Source of the DNA: Opitutaceae bacterium
GTDB taxonomy: Bacteria > Verrucomicrobiota > Verrucomicrobiia > Opitutales > Opitutaceae
DNA length: 57,579 bases
Reading direction: 5' to 3'
Assembly: GCA_003164715.1 (NCBI GenBank)
Contig: PLTZ01000024.1
Span: 1-57,579, forward strand
A program made the position numbers and the translations under genes. A model generated the notes under the pieces. The model was not told the DNA's origin and made no database searches. It worked only from the letters and a program-made list of their open reading frames with translations. Shown here one piece after another: positions 17,103-26,005 of this stretch. Numbering within the stretch: the first letter of the stretch is position 1; every line of letters starts with the position of its first letter.

Positions 17103-17969
17103 ATGCCCATCAAACATTTCCGCCCGCTCACGCCGTCCCAGCGCTTCACCTCGCTCAACAAGCCGGTGGGCCTCTCAAAGGAGCGCCCCGTGCGCGCCCT
17201 CACCGAGCGCAAGCTCAGGTCGGGCGGCCGCAATGTGTACGGCCGCGTGACCTCGCGCCGCATCGGCGGCGGCCATAAGCAGCTCTACCGGATCATCGAC
17301 TTCAAGCGCGACATCCTCGACATTCCCGCGAAGGTCGAGGCGATCGAGTACGATCCCAACCGCACCGCGCACCTCGCCCTCCTGTTCTACACGAACGGCG
17401 AGAAGCGCTACATCCCGGCCCCCGAGGGCCTGAAGGTGGGTGACACGATCGTCTCCTCCAACGCGGCGACGACCAATGACTTCACGGTAGGCAACTGCTT
17501 CCCGCTCTCCATCATCCCTCCCTCGACAAAGCTCCACTGCGTGGAGATGGTCCCGGGCCGCGGGGCAAAGCTGGGCCGCTCGGCCGGCACCAGCATCGAG
17601 CTCGTGGGCATCGAGGCCGGCAACGCCCAGCTCAAGATGCCCTCCGGCGAGCTTCGCTTGGTGAACGCCAAGTGCCGCGCGACGATCGGCGTCGTCGGCA
17701 ACGGCGACCAGGTCAACCGCTCGCTCGGCAAGGCCGGCCGCAAGCGCTGGATGGGTCGCAGGCCCGTCGTTCGCGGCGTGGCCATGAACCCCGTCGACCA
17801 CCCGAACGGCGGCGGCCAGGGCAAGTCGAAGGGCGGCGGCGGCCGCCAGCAGATCGTCTCCCCGTGGGGCCAGCTGGCGAAGGGCTTCCCGACGCGCAAG
17901 CGCACCCTGATCTCGAGCAACTTCATTCTGATCCGCAAGAACGGGCGCCCGCCGCGCAACAAGAAGTAA
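17103..17969 (+). CDS. rplB: Ribosomal protein L2
   Basis: The 288-residue L2 is needed for subunit association and lies close to the peptidyl transferase centre. The conserved C-terminal segment RGVAMNPVDHPNGGGQGKS contains the histidine equivalent to E. coli H229. Length is slightly above E. coli L2 (273 aa) because of an N-terminal stretch and the basic tail. AAGGA precedes the start. Confidence 0.98.
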   Translation: MPIKHFRPLTPSQRFTSLNKPVGLSKERPVRALTERKLRSGGRNVYGRVTSRRIGGGHKQLYRIIDFKRDILDIPAKVEAIEYDPNRTAHLALLFYTNGEKRYIPAPEGLKVGDTIVSSNAATTNDFTVGNCFPLSIIPPSTKLHCVEMVPGRGAKLGRSAGTSIELVGIEAGNAQLKMPSGELRLVNAKCRATIGVVGNGDQVNRSLGKAGRKRWMGRRPVVRGVAMNPVDHPNGGGQGKSKGGGGRQQIVSPWGQLAKGFPTRKRTLISSNFILIRKNGRPPRNKK

Positions 17970-17987
17970 CCTTACCCGCACCGACCC

Positions 17988-18263
17988 ATGGCACGTTCCA
18001 TCAAGAAAGGCTTTTTCGTCGATTACCACCTGCTCGAGAAGATCGAGAAGGCGGTTAAATCGGGCGCGCGCAAACCGATCCAGACCTGGTCGCGCCGCTC
18101 CACGATCACACCCGACTTCATCGGGCACACCTTCAACGTTCACAACGGGAAGGCCTTTGTCGCCGTCTACGTCACCGAGAACATGGTCGGCCACAAGCTC
18201 GGCGAGTTCGCGCTCACTCGGATCTTCAAGGCCCACGGCGGTATGACCCGCAAGGAAATCTAA
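17988..18263 (+). CDS. rpsS: Ribosomal protein S19
   Basis: The 91-residue S19 binds the 30S head with S13 and takes part in bridge B1a. Motifs [31 protein letters not shown] and [11 protein letters not shown] are diagnostic. It lies in the standard rplB-rpsS-rplV order. The start is preceded by CCGCACCGACCC, without Shine-Dalgarno. Confidence 0.98.
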   Translation: MARSIKKGFFVDYHLLEKIEKAVKSGARKPIQTWSRRSTITPDFIGHTFNVHNGKAFVAVYVTENMVGHKLGEFALTRIFKAHGGMTRKEI

Positions 18264-18276
18264 GGAAACCCGCACC

Positions 18277-18624
18277 ATGGAAGTTCAAGCACTCACACGC
18301 AACGCCCGCATGTCGCCCAAGAAGGTGCGCGAGGTGGCCCGCACGATCCAGGGCCGCATGGCCAACGACGCGGTCGAATACCTGACGCTCATCCCACGCA
18401 AGTCAGCGCGCCTGATCGTGAAGACCCTCAAGAGCGCCATCGCGAACGCGGAGCACAACGAGAACGTGGCGTCGGACTCCCTCACGGTGAAGAGCGCGGT
18501 CGTCGAGAACGGCCCGGTCCTCAAGCGGTTCAAGGCCGGCGCCAAGGGCACGGCGATGCCGCGGCGCAAGAAAATGTCGCACATCCGCATCGTCCTGTCG
18601 GACGGAAACCCCAACCAAGCTTAA
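18277..18624 (+). CDS. rplV: Ribosomal protein L22
   Basis: The 115-residue L22 contributes the beta-hairpin that narrows the exit tunnel opposite L4 (tip region FKAGAKGTAMPRRKKMSH). The N-terminal MSPKKVREVARTIQG is typical. A Shine-Dalgarno AAGGAA lies 12 nt upstream. rpsC follows after 3 nt. Confidence 0.98.
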   Translation: MEVQALTRNARMSPKKVREVARTIQGRMANDAVEYLTLIPRKSARLIVKTLKSAIANAEHNENVASDSLTVKSAVVENGPVLKRFKAGAKGTAMPRRKKMSHIRIVLSDGNPNQA

Positions 18625-18627
18625 TCC

Positions 18628-19260
18628 ATGGGCCAAAAGACCAATCCTATCGGTTTCCGCCTCGCCGTCCGCCGCGACTGGCAGTCCCGCTGGTTCGCCA
18701 GCAAGAAGGAATTTCCAAAGCTGCTTCTCGAGGACCAGCTGATCCGCTCCACGCTGATGGAGAAGCTAAAGCAGGCGTCCGTGCCGCGCATCTTCATCGA
18801 GCGGGCGTCGAGCCGAGTCCGCGTCAAGATCTACACCGCCCGCCCCGGCATCGTCATCGGCCGCAAGGGCCAGGAGGTCGAGAACATCAAGGCCCAGCTG
18901 ATGAAGCTCACGGGCAAGGAGATCCTGCTCGACATCCAGGAGGTCAAGAAGCCCGAGATCGAGGCCCAGCTCGTGGCCGAGAACGTCGCGCTCCAGCTCG
19001 AGCGCCGCATCACCTTCCGCCGCGCCATGAAGAAGGCTGTCGAGATGGCCATGGCGCTCGGCGCCGAGGGCATCAAGATCCAGTGCTCGGGCCGCCTCGG
19101 CGGCGCCGACATCGCCCGCCGCGAATGGCAGCGCAAGGGCCGCGTCCCCCTCCACACGCTGCGCGAGAACATCGACTACGGCTTTTCCGAGGCCCTCACC
19201 GTCTACGGCAAGATCGGCGTCAAGTGCTGGATCTGCAAGAAGGAGGCCGACGCCGCCTGA
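18628..19260 (+). CDS. rpsC: Ribosomal protein S3
   Basis: The 210-residue S3 shapes the mRNA entry channel and the ribosomal helicase. A KH domain with the GxxG loop ([15 protein letters not shown], about 73-87) is followed by the C-terminal domain with [15 protein letters not shown]. Length is close to E. coli S3 (233 aa), with a shorter tail. The ATG is 3 nt after the rplV stop without its own Shine-Dalgarno, suggesting coupling. Confidence 0.98.
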   Translation: MGQKTNPIGFRLAVRRDWQSRWFASKKEFPKLLLEDQLIRSTLMEKLKQASVPRIFIERASSRVRVKIYTARPGIVIGRKGQEVENIKAQLMKLTGKEILLDIQEVKKPEIEAQLVAENVALQLERRITFRRAMKKAVEMAMALGAEGIKIQCSGRLGGADIARREWQRKGRVPLHTLRENIDYGFSEALTVYGKIGVKCWICKKEADAA

Positions 19261-19304
19261 CCCAGGCTGCCTCCGCCGAAACACACACCTAGGAGAACCG
19301 ACCC

Positions 19305-19730
19305 ATGGCCGCCATCGCCCCCGCACGCACCAAGTACCGCAAGTCCCAGAAGGGCTCCCGCGCAGGAAACGCCAAGCGCGGTAACACGCTCGCGTTCGGA
19401 GAATTCGGGCTCCAGTCGCTCACCCGCGGCCCGATGACCGGCCAGCAGATCGAGGCCGCACGCGTCACGATCTCCCGCCACCTCAAGCGCAAGGGCAAGC
19501 TGTGGATCCGGGTATTTCCGCACAAGCCGATCACGAAGAAGCCCGCGGAGGTGCGCATGGGGCAAGGCAAGGGCCCCGTCGAGTACTATGTGGCCGTGAT
19601 CAAGCCCGGCGCCGTGCTCTTCGAGCTCGCCGGCATTCCCGTGCGCGTCGCCAAAGAGGCGTTCCGCCTCGCCGACGCGAAGCTCCCGTTCCACTGCAGG
19701 TTCATCGTCCGCGAAGGCACCGTTGTCTGA
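19305..19730 (+). CDS. rplP: Ribosomal protein L16
   Basis: The 141-residue L16 supports the A-site tRNA elbow in the 50S subunit. Motifs [20 protein letters not shown] and [20 protein letters not shown] (the latter includes the arginine hydroxylated in E. coli) are intact. It has a clear Shine-Dalgarno AGGAGA 9-14 nt upstream. Spacing from rpsC is 44 nt. Confidence 0.98.
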   Translation: MAAIAPARTKYRKSQKGSRAGNAKRGNTLAFGEFGLQSLTRGPMTGQQIEAARVTISRHLKRKGKLWIRVFPHKPITKKPAEVRMGQGKGPVEYYVAVIKPGAVLFELAGIPVRVAKEAFRLADAKLPFHCRFIVREGTVV

Positions 19731-19755
19731 CGCGTAACCCAGAAGCCGCCGCACC

Positions 19756-19962
19756 ATGAAAGCCAAGGAAATCCGAGAACTTTCGACGCTCGAAATCACC
19801 ACCAAGATCCGCGAGATACGCGAATCGCTCCTGCAGTCGCGCCTGCGCAGGCAGACGGGCCAGGTTGAGAAGACCCACGAGCTGCGCTCGCTCCGCAAGG
19901 ACGTCGCCCGCCTCGAGACCATCCTCCGCCAGAAGAACAAGGCCGCGCCCGCCGCCGCCTGA
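19756..19962 (+). CDS. rpmC: Ribosomal protein L29
   Basis: The 68-residue protein is two antiparallel helices near the tunnel exit next to L23. The signature [16 protein letters not shown] is present. It starts [10 protein letters not shown] and ends in an Ala-rich tail. It sits in the rplP-rpmC-rpsQ order. Confidence 0.96.
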   Translation: MKAKEIRELSTLEITTKIREIRESLLQSRLRRQTGQVEKTHELRSLRKDVARLETILRQKNKAAPAAA

Positions 19963-19982
19963 GCCCCGCCGCATCCCACGCC

Positions 19983-20363
19983 ATGTCCTCCTCCGCTTCC
20001 GACTCCCGCAACACGCGAAAGACCATTCTCGGCTTCGTCACGAGCCGCTCGGGCAACAAGTCCGTCAAGGTCACGATCCCGTACAAGATTCCGCACCCGC
20101 TCTATCACAAGGTCATCAACCGCAAGACGGTCGTGCACGCGCACGACGAGAAGAACGAGACGAAGGTCGGCGACAAGGTCGAGATCATGGAGACCCGCCC
20201 GATCAGCCGCCTGAAGCGCTGGCGCGTCGTGTCGGTGGTGCAGAGCGCCGTCGGCGCCACGGCCGAGGCGATCACCGAGGCGGATGTCGCCGCCACGGTC
20301 CCGACAAAGACCACGCGCACGACCCCGGTTGCGGCCGCCGCGGAGTCCACACCCGCATCGTAA
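19983..20363 (+). CDS. rpsQ: Ribosomal protein S17 with a C-terminal extension
   Basis: Residues 10-88 are a normal S17 OB-fold (RKTILGFVTSRSGNKSVKV, then GDKVEIMETRPISRLKRW) that binds 16S rRNA helices 7 and 11 early in assembly. About 38 further residues rich in Ala, Thr and Val follow (E. coli S17 is 84 aa), with no recognisable domain. Similar low-complexity tails occur on S5, S11 and L17 in this window. The reading frame shows no sign of a frameshift. Confidence 0.97.
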   Translation: MSSSASDSRNTRKTILGFVTSRSGNKSVKVTIPYKIPHPLYHKVINRKTVVHAHDEKNETKVGDKVEIMETRPISRLKRWRVVSVVQSAVGATAEAITEADVAATVPTKTTRTTPVAAAAESTPAS

Positions 20364-20399
20364 GAGAAGACACCCACCCAAACTCAACACAGGCCCGCC

Positions 20400-20765
20400 A
20401 TGATCCAACTGCGATCCATACTCGAAGTCGCCGACAACACCGGCGCCCGGCGCGCTGCCTTCATCAGCCGCAAGGGACAGAACACCGACACCGCGGGCGT
20501 TGGCGACATCGTCACGGTCCACATCAAGGAGAGCTCGACGGACGCCACGGTTAAAAAGGGCGAGGTCGCGAAGGCCGTCGTCATCCGCACGAAGGCCCCG
20601 GTCCGCCGTTCCGACGGCAGCTACCTGCGCTTCGACAGCAATGCCATCGTGATCCTCGGGCCGGACGGCAATCCCAAGGGCACGCGCATCTTCGGCCCCG
20701 TCGCACGCGAGCTGCGGGCCAAGAACTTCATGAAGATCATCTCGCTCGCGCCGGAGGTTCTCTGA
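20400..20765 (+). CDS. rplN: Ribosomal protein L14
   Basis: The 121-residue L14 forms intersubunit bridges B5 and B8 and is the binding site of Rsf[20 protein letters not shown] and [14 protein letters not shown] are diagnostic, and length matches E. coli (123 aa). No Shine-Dalgarno sequence is visible before the start; rplX starts 2 nt after the stop. Confidence 0.98.
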   Translation: MIQLRSILEVADNTGARRAAFISRKGQNTDTAGVGDIVTVHIKESSTDATVKKGEVAKAVVIRTKAPVRRSDGSYLRFDSNAIVILGPDGNPKGTRIFGPVARELRAKNFMKIISLAPEVL

Positions 20766-20767
20766 TC

Positions 20768-21028
20768 ATGCAACGTTTCCATGTAAAACGCGGCGACCCG
20801 GTCGTCGTCATCTCAGGCTCCCACCGGGGCAAGGAGGGGAAGATCCTCGAGATCCTGCCCGCCAAGAGCCGGGCCCGCATCGAGGGCGTCGCGCTGATGA
20901 AGCGCCATACGAAGAAGTCCCAGGAGCACCCCCAGGGCGCGATCGTGGAGCGCGAGGGCTCCGTGCACATCTCCAACCTGATGCTCAAGTCGGTCTACGA
21001 CCAGAGCAAGCGCAAGAAGGCGGAATGA
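20768..21028 (+). CDS. rplX: Ribosomal protein L24
   Basis: The 86-residue L24 carries a KOW motif ([20 protein letters not shown], residues 6-25) and starts 50S assembly near the tunnel exit. It is somewhat shorter than E. coli L24 (104 aa), lacking part of the C-terminal region. GGAGG at the rplN end serves as its ribosome binding site. Confidence 0.96.
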   Translation: MQRFHVKRGDPVVVISGSHRGKEGKILEILPAKSRARIEGVALMKRHTKKSQEHPQGAIVEREGSVHISNLMLKSVYDQSKRKKAE

Positions 21029-21029
21029 T

Positions 21030-21599
21030 ATGAGCTACGTACCCTCACTCAAAAAGCACTACATCGACCACGTGTACCCGGAGCTCGTGAAGCTGCGCGG
21101 CTATAAGAACAAGCACGAGGTCCCGAAGCTCGTGAAGATCAACCTGAACTCGGGTATCGACGCCGAGGCGGACAAGAACCAGATCGCAGACGTGCAGCGC
21201 GACATGGGCCTGATCGCCGGCCAGAAGCCGGTCTTGAGCCGCACCCGCAAGGCCATCTCGAACTTTAAGCTGAAGGAAGGCCAGATCACCGGCTGCCACG
21301 TCACGCTGCGGGGCGTGTCGATGTGGGAGTTCATGTACCGCCTCCTGGCGGTCGCTCTCCCGACCATCCGCGACTTCCGCGGGATGTCCCCGAAGCTCGA
21401 CGGCCAGGGGAACTACAACCTCGGCATCACCGACTTCACGATCTTCCCGGAAATCACGGTCGAGAACGTGAAGAAGAGCATGGGGCTCGACATCACGATC
21501 GTCACCACCGCCGAGACCGACGACGAGGGCAGGGAACTCCTGCGGCTCCTCGGAATGCCCTTCCGCCGCACCGAAACCAAGACGGCCTCCGCCGCCTGA
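21030..21599 (+). CDS. rplE: Ribosomal protein L5
   Basis: The 189-residue L5 binds 5S rRNA and contacts P-site tRNA and S13. Motifs [32 protein letters not shown] and [18 protein letters not shown] identify it. Length is near E. coli L5 (179 aa) plus a short C-terminal tail ending TASAA. It starts 1 nt after the rplX stop. Confidence 0.98.
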   Translation: MSYVPSLKKHYIDHVYPELVKLRGYKNKHEVPKLVKINLNSGIDAEADKNQIADVQRDMGLIAGQKPVLSRTRKAISNFKLKEGQITGCHVTLRGVSMWEFMYRLLAVALPTIRDFRGMSPKLDGQGNYNLGITDFTIFPEITVENVKKSMGLDITIVTTAETDDEGRELLRLLGMPFRRTETKTASAA

Positions 21600-21609
21600 C
21601 CACCAAGCC

Positions 21610-21915
21610 ATGGCCAAGACCTCCGCAATCCAACGCAACGAGAAGCGCAAGCGGCTTGTTGAGAAGTTCGCAAAGGTTCGCGCCGAGCTGAAGGCGGTCC
21701 TCGCGAATCCCGCGACGACCGACGTGCAGTTCTTCGCGGCCCAGACGAAGCTCCAGAAGCTCCCCAAGAATTCCTCGAGGGCGCGGATCCGCAACCGCTG
21801 CTCGATGAGCGGCCGCGCGCGCGGCTACAAGCGCAAGTTCGGCGTGTCGCGCATCCAGTTCCGAGAGCTCGCCCTGGCCGGCAAGATCCCCGGCGTCATC
21901 AAATCATCCTGGTAA
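21610..21915 (+). CDS. rpsN: Ribosomal protein S14, zinc-free form
   Basis: The 101-residue S14 is the long, cysteine-poor type: [21 protein letters not shown] contains one Cys and no CxxC pairs, so it does not bind zinc. S14 lies in the 30S head near S3 and S10. The C-terminal [11 protein letters not shown] is the classical ending. Start context is ACCACCAAGCC without Shine-Dalgarno. Confidence 0.98.
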   Translation: MAKTSAIQRNEKRKRLVEKFAKVRAELKAVLANPATTDVQFFAAQTKLQKLPKNSSRARIRNRCSMSGRARGYKRKFGVSRIQFRELALAGKIPGVIKSSW

Positions 21916-21978
21916 AACACCCGGCACACGGGGGTCGGATATGACCCGCGCTGCCATCACAGTCCCGAAACATCCCAA

Positions 21979-22371
21979 ATGACAGACCCGATCAGCGATT
22001 TCCTCACGCACCTGCGCAACGCCAGCAAGGCGCGCATGGAGGAGTGCCATTCCCCGCACTCCACCATCAAGTTCGGCATTGCCGCCATCCTCAAGGCCGA
22101 GGGCTTCATCTCCGGCTACAATGAGGGCCAGGACGCGAACGGCCACAAGACACTCATCATCAAGATGAAGTACGTCGACGGCGCGCCCGCCATCAGCGGC
22201 CTCAACCGAGCCTCCACGCCCGGCCGGCGCCTCTATTTCGGATACTCGGACATCCCGCGCGTCCTCAACGGCCTCGGGATGAGCATCGTCTCGACCCCCA
22301 AGGGCCTGATGAAGGACGCCGACTGCCGCCGAAACAAGGTCGGCGGCGAGCTCATCTGCAACGTTTGGTAA
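21979..22371 (+). CDS. rpsH: Ribosomal protein S8
   Basis: The 130-residue S8 organises the 16S central domain and in E. coli represses the spc operon at the rplE start. MTDPISDFLTHLRNA and the C-terminal GGELICNVW are unmistakable. In the C-terminal loop, STPKGLMKDADCRRNKVGGE replaces the more usual STSKGIMTDREA-type segment, an ordinary family variation. The upstream gap is 63 nt. Confidence 0.98.
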   Translation: MTDPISDFLTHLRNASKARMEECHSPHSTIKFGIAAILKAEGFISGYNEGQDANGHKTLIIKMKYVDGAPAISGLNRASTPGRRLYFGYSDIPRVLNGLGMSIVSTPKGLMKDADCRRNKVGGELICNVW

Positions 22372-22384
22372 GGACCCACCCACC

Positions 22385-22921
22385 ATGAGCCGCATCGGTA
22401 AACAACCCGTTCCCATTCCCGACAAGGTCAAGGTCGACATCAAGGACACGACGGTCAACGTCGAGGGCCCCAAGGGGAAGGTCCACAAGACATTCGCGCC
22501 GGTCGTCACGATCGTCATCACCGACAAGAAGGTCGTCGTCGCCCCCATCGGGGCCACGCGCTTCGCCAACGCGATGTACGGCACGACCCGCTCGATCATC
22601 GCGGGCATGGTGAAGGGCGTCACGGCCGGCTTCTCCAAGGAGCTCGAGATCCAAGGCGTCGGCTTCAAGGCCAACCTGAAGGGCAAGCAACTCGACCTCG
22701 CCCTCGGGTACTCCCACCCGATCCTCATGGACATCCCGGAGGGCATCAAGATCACCGTGACCGAGGGCACGCGCCTCAAGGTCGAGGGCTGCGACAAGCA
22801 GCTCGTGGGCGCCGTGACCGCGGAGATCCGCAGCTATTATCCTCCGGAGCCCTACAAGGGCAAGGGAGTGCGCATCGTCGGCGAGCGCGTCCGCCGCAAG
22901 GAAGGCAAAACCGTCGCCTAA
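22385..22921 (+). CDS. rplF: Ribosomal protein L6
   Basis: The 178-residue L6 has two similar domains and lies near the sarcin-ricin loop and the GTPase centre. MSRIGKQPVPIPDKV and VRIVGERVRRKEGK (C-terminus; usually KGEGVRYxxExVRRKEGK) are diagnostic. AAGGA precedes the start by 10 nt, overlapping the rpsH end. Confidence 0.98.
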   Translation: MSRIGKQPVPIPDKVKVDIKDTTVNVEGPKGKVHKTFAPVVTIVITDKKVVVAPIGATRFANAMYGTTRSIIAGMVKGVTAGFSKELEIQGVGFKANLKGKQLDLALGYSHPILMDIPEGIKITVTEGTRLKVEGCDKQLVGAVTAEIRSYYPPEPYKGKGVRIVGERVRRKEGKTVA

Positions 22922-22926
22922 CACCC

Positions 22927-23289
22927 ATGAACACCATTTACAAAGCCAAGCTCCTGCAGAAGCGCCGCTGGAGGATCCGCAAGAAGGTCGCCGGCACCTC
23001 GACCCGCCCGCGCCTGAGCGTCCGGTTCAGCGCGAAGAACATCTACGCCCAGGCGATCGACGACGACGCCGGCAAGACGATCGTGTTCCTCTCAAGCCTC
23101 GACGCCGAGCTGCGCAAGCAGAAGCTGAAGGCGAACATCCCCAGCGCCAAGATCCTCGGCGCGGCATTCGCCGCGAAGGCGAAGGCGGCGGGCCTGACCG
23201 CGGTCGTCTTCGACCGCGGCGGCGCCCGATACCACGGCAAGGTCAAGGTCTTTGCGGACGCCGCCCGCGAGGGCGGCCTTGTATTCTGA
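22927..23289 (+). CDS. rplR: Ribosomal protein L18
   Basis: The 120-residue L18 binds 5S rRNA together with L5 and L25. The N-terminal [20 protein letters not shown] and the C-terminal [19 protein letters not shown] are typical. It begins 5 nt after the rplF stop in the context AACACCC without Shine-Dalgarno. Confidence 0.98.
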   Translation: MNTIYKAKLLQKRRWRIRKKVAGTSTRPRLSVRFSAKNIYAQAIDDDAGKTIVFLSSLDAELRKQKLKANIPSAKILGAAFAAKAKAAGLTAVVFDRGGARYHGKVKVFADAAREGGLVF

Positions 23290-23299
23290 TCCAAAGCAC

Positions 23300-23953
23300 A
23301 TGAGCAACGAAAACGCACCCATCGCAGACCCGGCGGCACCAGTCGCTGCGGCCCCCGCACCCGCCGCCGCCCCTGCGACAGCACCCGCTTCCACTCCCTA
23401 TTCCAACCGCCCGCAGCGCCGCGACGGACACGGCGGCGGCATGCGCGGCCCGCGCCGCGACAACCGCCGGGACCAGCCCCAGAACACGGGCGACGGACCC
23501 TCGATGGTAGAGAAGGTCGTCTTCATCAACCGCTGCGCCAAGGTGGTGAAGGGCGGACGCCGGTTTAGCTTTGCGGCCCTCACCGTGGTCGGCGACCAGA
23601 AGGGCAACATCGGCGTGGGCTACGGCAAGGCCAACGAGGTCCCGGACGCCATAAAGAAGAGCACCGAGCACGCCAAGAAGCGGCTCATGCACGTGAAGCT
23701 CAAGGGCGACACGATCCCGCATGACGTCATCGGCGAATTCGACGGAGGCCGGGTGCTTCTGAAGCCGGCCTCGCCCGGAACGGGGCTGATCGCCGGCGGC
23801 GGCGTGCGCGCGGTCCTCGAGGCCGCGGGGGTGAAGAACGTGCTGACGAAGTCGATGGGCTCTAAGAACCACATCGCCGTCGTGAACGCCACGGTGAACG
23901 CGCTCCTGCAGCTTCGTCTGGCCGAGGACTTTGCAAAGATGCGTCAGGCCTAG
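23300..23953 (+). CDS. rpsE: Ribosomal protein S5 with a long N-terminal extension
   Basis: Residues about 69-217 are a normal S5: the double-stranded RNA-binding core ([20 protein letters not shown]) and the C-terminal domain with [14 protein letters not shown]. The 68-residue leader is first Ala/Pro-rich (10-33) and then Arg/Gly-rich (37-58). E. coli S5 is 166 aa. The ATG at 23300 is chosen over an upstream in-frame start at 23252, which would lie inside rplR. rpmD (L30), which normally follows rpsE, is absent. Confidence 0.97.
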   Translation: MSNENAPIADPAAPVAAAPAPAAAPATAPASTPYSNRPQRRDGHGGGMRGPRRDNRRDQPQNTGDGPSMVEKVVFINRCAKVVKGGRRFSFAALTVVGDQKGNIGVGYGKANEVPDAIKKSTEHAKKRLMHVKLKGDTIPHDVIGEFDGGRVLLKPASPGTGLIAGGGVRAVLEAAGVKNVLTKSMGSKNHIAVVNATVNALLQLRLAEDFAKMRQA

Positions 23954-23984
23954 AGCCCCCAACTTCATCAAATAATCCGAGTTC

Positions 23985-24013
23985 CGCCCCGCCGAATCGC
24001 GCGGGGTGGGGCG
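23985..24013 (+). promoter_or_regulatory. Hairpin before rplO, where rpmD would normally lie
   Basis: CGCCCCGCC (23985-23993) pairs with GGTGGGGCG (24005-24013) including one G-U pair, loop 11 nt. It lies 17 nt before the rplO ATG and just upstream of its GAGGA element. It could modulate rplO translation or stabilise the mRNA. No T-run follows. Confidence 0.45.
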
Positions 24014-24030
24014 CCTCCGAGGAAAACACC

Positions 24031-24477
24031 ATGAAACTCCACGAGCTAAAGAACGTTGACGGTGCGGTGCACCGCAAGAAGAGGGTCGGCTGCGGCGAAG
24101 GCGGCGGCCACGGCAAGACCAGCACGCGCGGCGGCAAGGGCCAGTCCGCACGCTCCGGCTCGAGCTTCCGCCCCGGGTTCGAGGGAGGGCAGATGCCCCT
24201 CTACCGCAAGCTGCCGCACCGCGGCTTCAACAACTACAACTTCCGCACCGAGATCGCCGTCATCAACCTGCGCGACCTTGCCGGGCTCGACGCCTCGGTG
24301 ACCGAGGTCGATGCCACCGGGCTCGCGAAGGCCGGCCTCATCCGCTCGGGCGAGACCGTGGTGAAGGTGCTGGGCGACGGCGAGATCACGCGGGCCCTCA
24401 AGATCACGGCCGCCAAGTTCTCCGGGTCGGCCAAGGAGAAGATCGAGAAGGCCGGGGGCAAAGCCATTGTCGGATAA
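24031..24477 (+). CDS. rplO: Ribosomal protein L15
   Basis: The 148-residue L15 is a late-assembly 50S protein with a long basic N-terminal arm. KRVGCGEGGGHGKTSTRGGKG and RPGFEGGQMPLYRKLPHRGF are diagnostic. It has a Shine-Dalgarno GAGGA. It directly precedes secY as usual, but follows rpsE without an intervening L30 gene. Confidence 0.98.
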   Translation: MKLHELKNVDGAVHRKKRVGCGEGGGHGKTSTRGGKGQSARSGSSFRPGFEGGQMPLYRKLPHRGFNNYNFRTEIAVINLRDLAGLDASVTEVDATGLAKAGLIRSGETVVKVLGDGEITRALKITAAKFSGSAKEKIEKAGGKAIVG

Positions 24478-24489
24478 CGTGCTCCAAGC

Positions 24490-25998
24490 ATGATCTCCGC
24501 GTTCACAAACTCCCTCAAGATCCCCGAGCTCCGCTCGCGGATATTCTACACGCTTGCGCTGCTCTTTGTGGCGCGCGTCGGGTGCGCCATCCCGCTGCCG
24601 GGCATCGATCCGCACCCGCTCGAGACGTTTTTCAAGCAGCAGTCGGGCGGTACGAGCGGCTCCATGATCGGGCTCTACAACATGTTCACGGGTGGGGCGC
24701 TCCTCAAGGGCGCCGTGTGCTCGCTGGGCATCATGCCGTACATCAGCGCCTCGATCATCTTCCAGCTGATGACGGCGGTTGTCCCGGCGCTCAGCCGCCT
24801 CCAGCAGGAGGGCGACGTGGGCCGCCAGAAGATCACCCAGTACACGCGCTACGCCACGGTCCTCATCTGCATCGTCCAGGGAACGCTCACGATCCTCGCC
24901 CTTGAGAATCCGGCCAAGCTCTTCCCGGGGTACGACGTCAGCATCTACGGCAACATCGTCGTCGTGGGGCGCATCGGGTTCCTCGTCACGTCCGTGATCT
25001 ACCTGACGGCGGGCACGATGCTGATGATGTGGCTCGGCGAGCAGATCACCCAGCGCGGCATCGGCAACGGCGTCTCGCTGCTGATCACGGTCGGCATCCT
25101 CGCGACCCTCCCGGGCGCGATCGCCCAGACCAAGCAGTTCTTCTTCGGCCCGGTCGGCACCAGCACCGGCCACGGCACGCCCCTGGCGGTGGTCATGATC
25201 CTCCTTTTCTTCGCGGTCACCATGGGGATCATCATGGTGGTCCAGGGCCAGAGAAAGATCCCCGTCCAGTACGCGAAGCGGGTCGTGGGCAACAAGGTCA
25301 TGGGGGGCCAGAGCTCCTTCCTCCCCCTCAAGGTGAACTACTCGGGCGTCATGCCCGTCATCTTCGCGCAGGCGATCCTCCTATTTCCGCAGCAGATCAT
25401 GTCACAGCTCGGCGCCGCGTTCAATCTGCGCTTCCTCAGCGAGTTCTCGCAGAACCTCCTGCGCGGACACTGGACGTACTACACCGGGAACGCGCTCCTC
25501 ATCCTGTTCTTCAGCTACTTCTGGGTCTCGGTCATGTTCAAGCCCATCCAGATCGCCGACGACCTGAAGAAGTACGGCGGCTACATCCCCGGGGTGCGGC
25601 CCGGCGAGCCGACGGCCCAGTTCCTGGACTTCATCATGACCCGGTTGACCCTGGCCGGCGCGATTTTCCTGACGATCATCGCCGTCATGCCGGATGTCCT
25701 GCTCTTCGAGCTCAACGTCCCCTCGCGGATCGCCTACTTCTTCGGCGGCACGGGGATGCTGATCACGGTCGGTGTCATCCTCGACACGATGCGTCAGATT
25801 GAGGCCTTCCTGCTCCAGCGCCACTACGACGGCTTCCTGAAGAAGGGCCGGATTCGGGCCCGGTCCTCGGACGGCCGGCCCGGGGCCCTGGGCGATGCCC
25901 TCGACCTGAAGGCGGTTGGCAAGCTCTGCCTCGCGGTGGGGTCGCTTTTTCTCTTCGGACTCGTGATCTGGGCCGCACGCCGCTGGGGCGGAAAATGA
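24490..25998 (+). CDS. secY: Protein translocase channel subunit SecY, with an extra C-terminal membrane segment
   Basis: The 502-residue protein is the pore subunit of SecYEG. The N-terminal IPELRSRIFYTLALLFVAR, the GIMPYISASIIFQL plug/TM2 region and the cytoplasmic loops ARRVV-type (QGQRKIPVQYAKRVVG) and KKYGGYIPGVRPG are all present. The normal SecY end, HYDGFLKKGRIRARSS, occurs at 445-460. Beyond it are about 42 residues containing a further hydrophobic segment (about 477-496; LAVGSLFLFGLVIW) and a basic end. Ordinary SecY has ten helices and about 430-440 residues, so this looks like an eleventh helix. Confidence 0.97.
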   Translation: MISAFTNSLKIPELRSRIFYTLALLFVARVGCAIPLPGIDPHPLETFFKQQSGGTSGSMIGLYNMFTGGALLKGAVCSLGIMPYISASIIFQLMTAVVPALSRLQQEGDVGRQKITQYTRYATVLICIVQGTLTILALENPAKLFPGYDVSIYGNIVVVGRIGFLVTSVIYLTAGTMLMMWLGEQITQRGIGNGVSLLITVGILATLPGAIAQTKQFFFGPVGTSTGHGTPLAVVMILLFFAVTMGIIMVVQGQRKIPVQYAKRVVGNKVMGGQSSFLPLKVNYSGVMPVIFAQAILLFPQQIMSQLGAAFNLRFLSEFSQNLLRGHWTYYTGNALLILFFSYFWVSVMFKPIQIADDLKKYGGYIPGVRPGEPTAQFLDFIMTRLTLAGAIFLTIIAVMPDVLLFELNVPSRIAYFFGGTGMLITVGVILDTMRQIEAFLLQRHYDGFLKKGRIRARSSDGRPGALGDALDLKAVGKLCLAVGSLFLFGLVIWAARRWGGK

Positions 25999-26005
25999 TC
26001 TCCCT

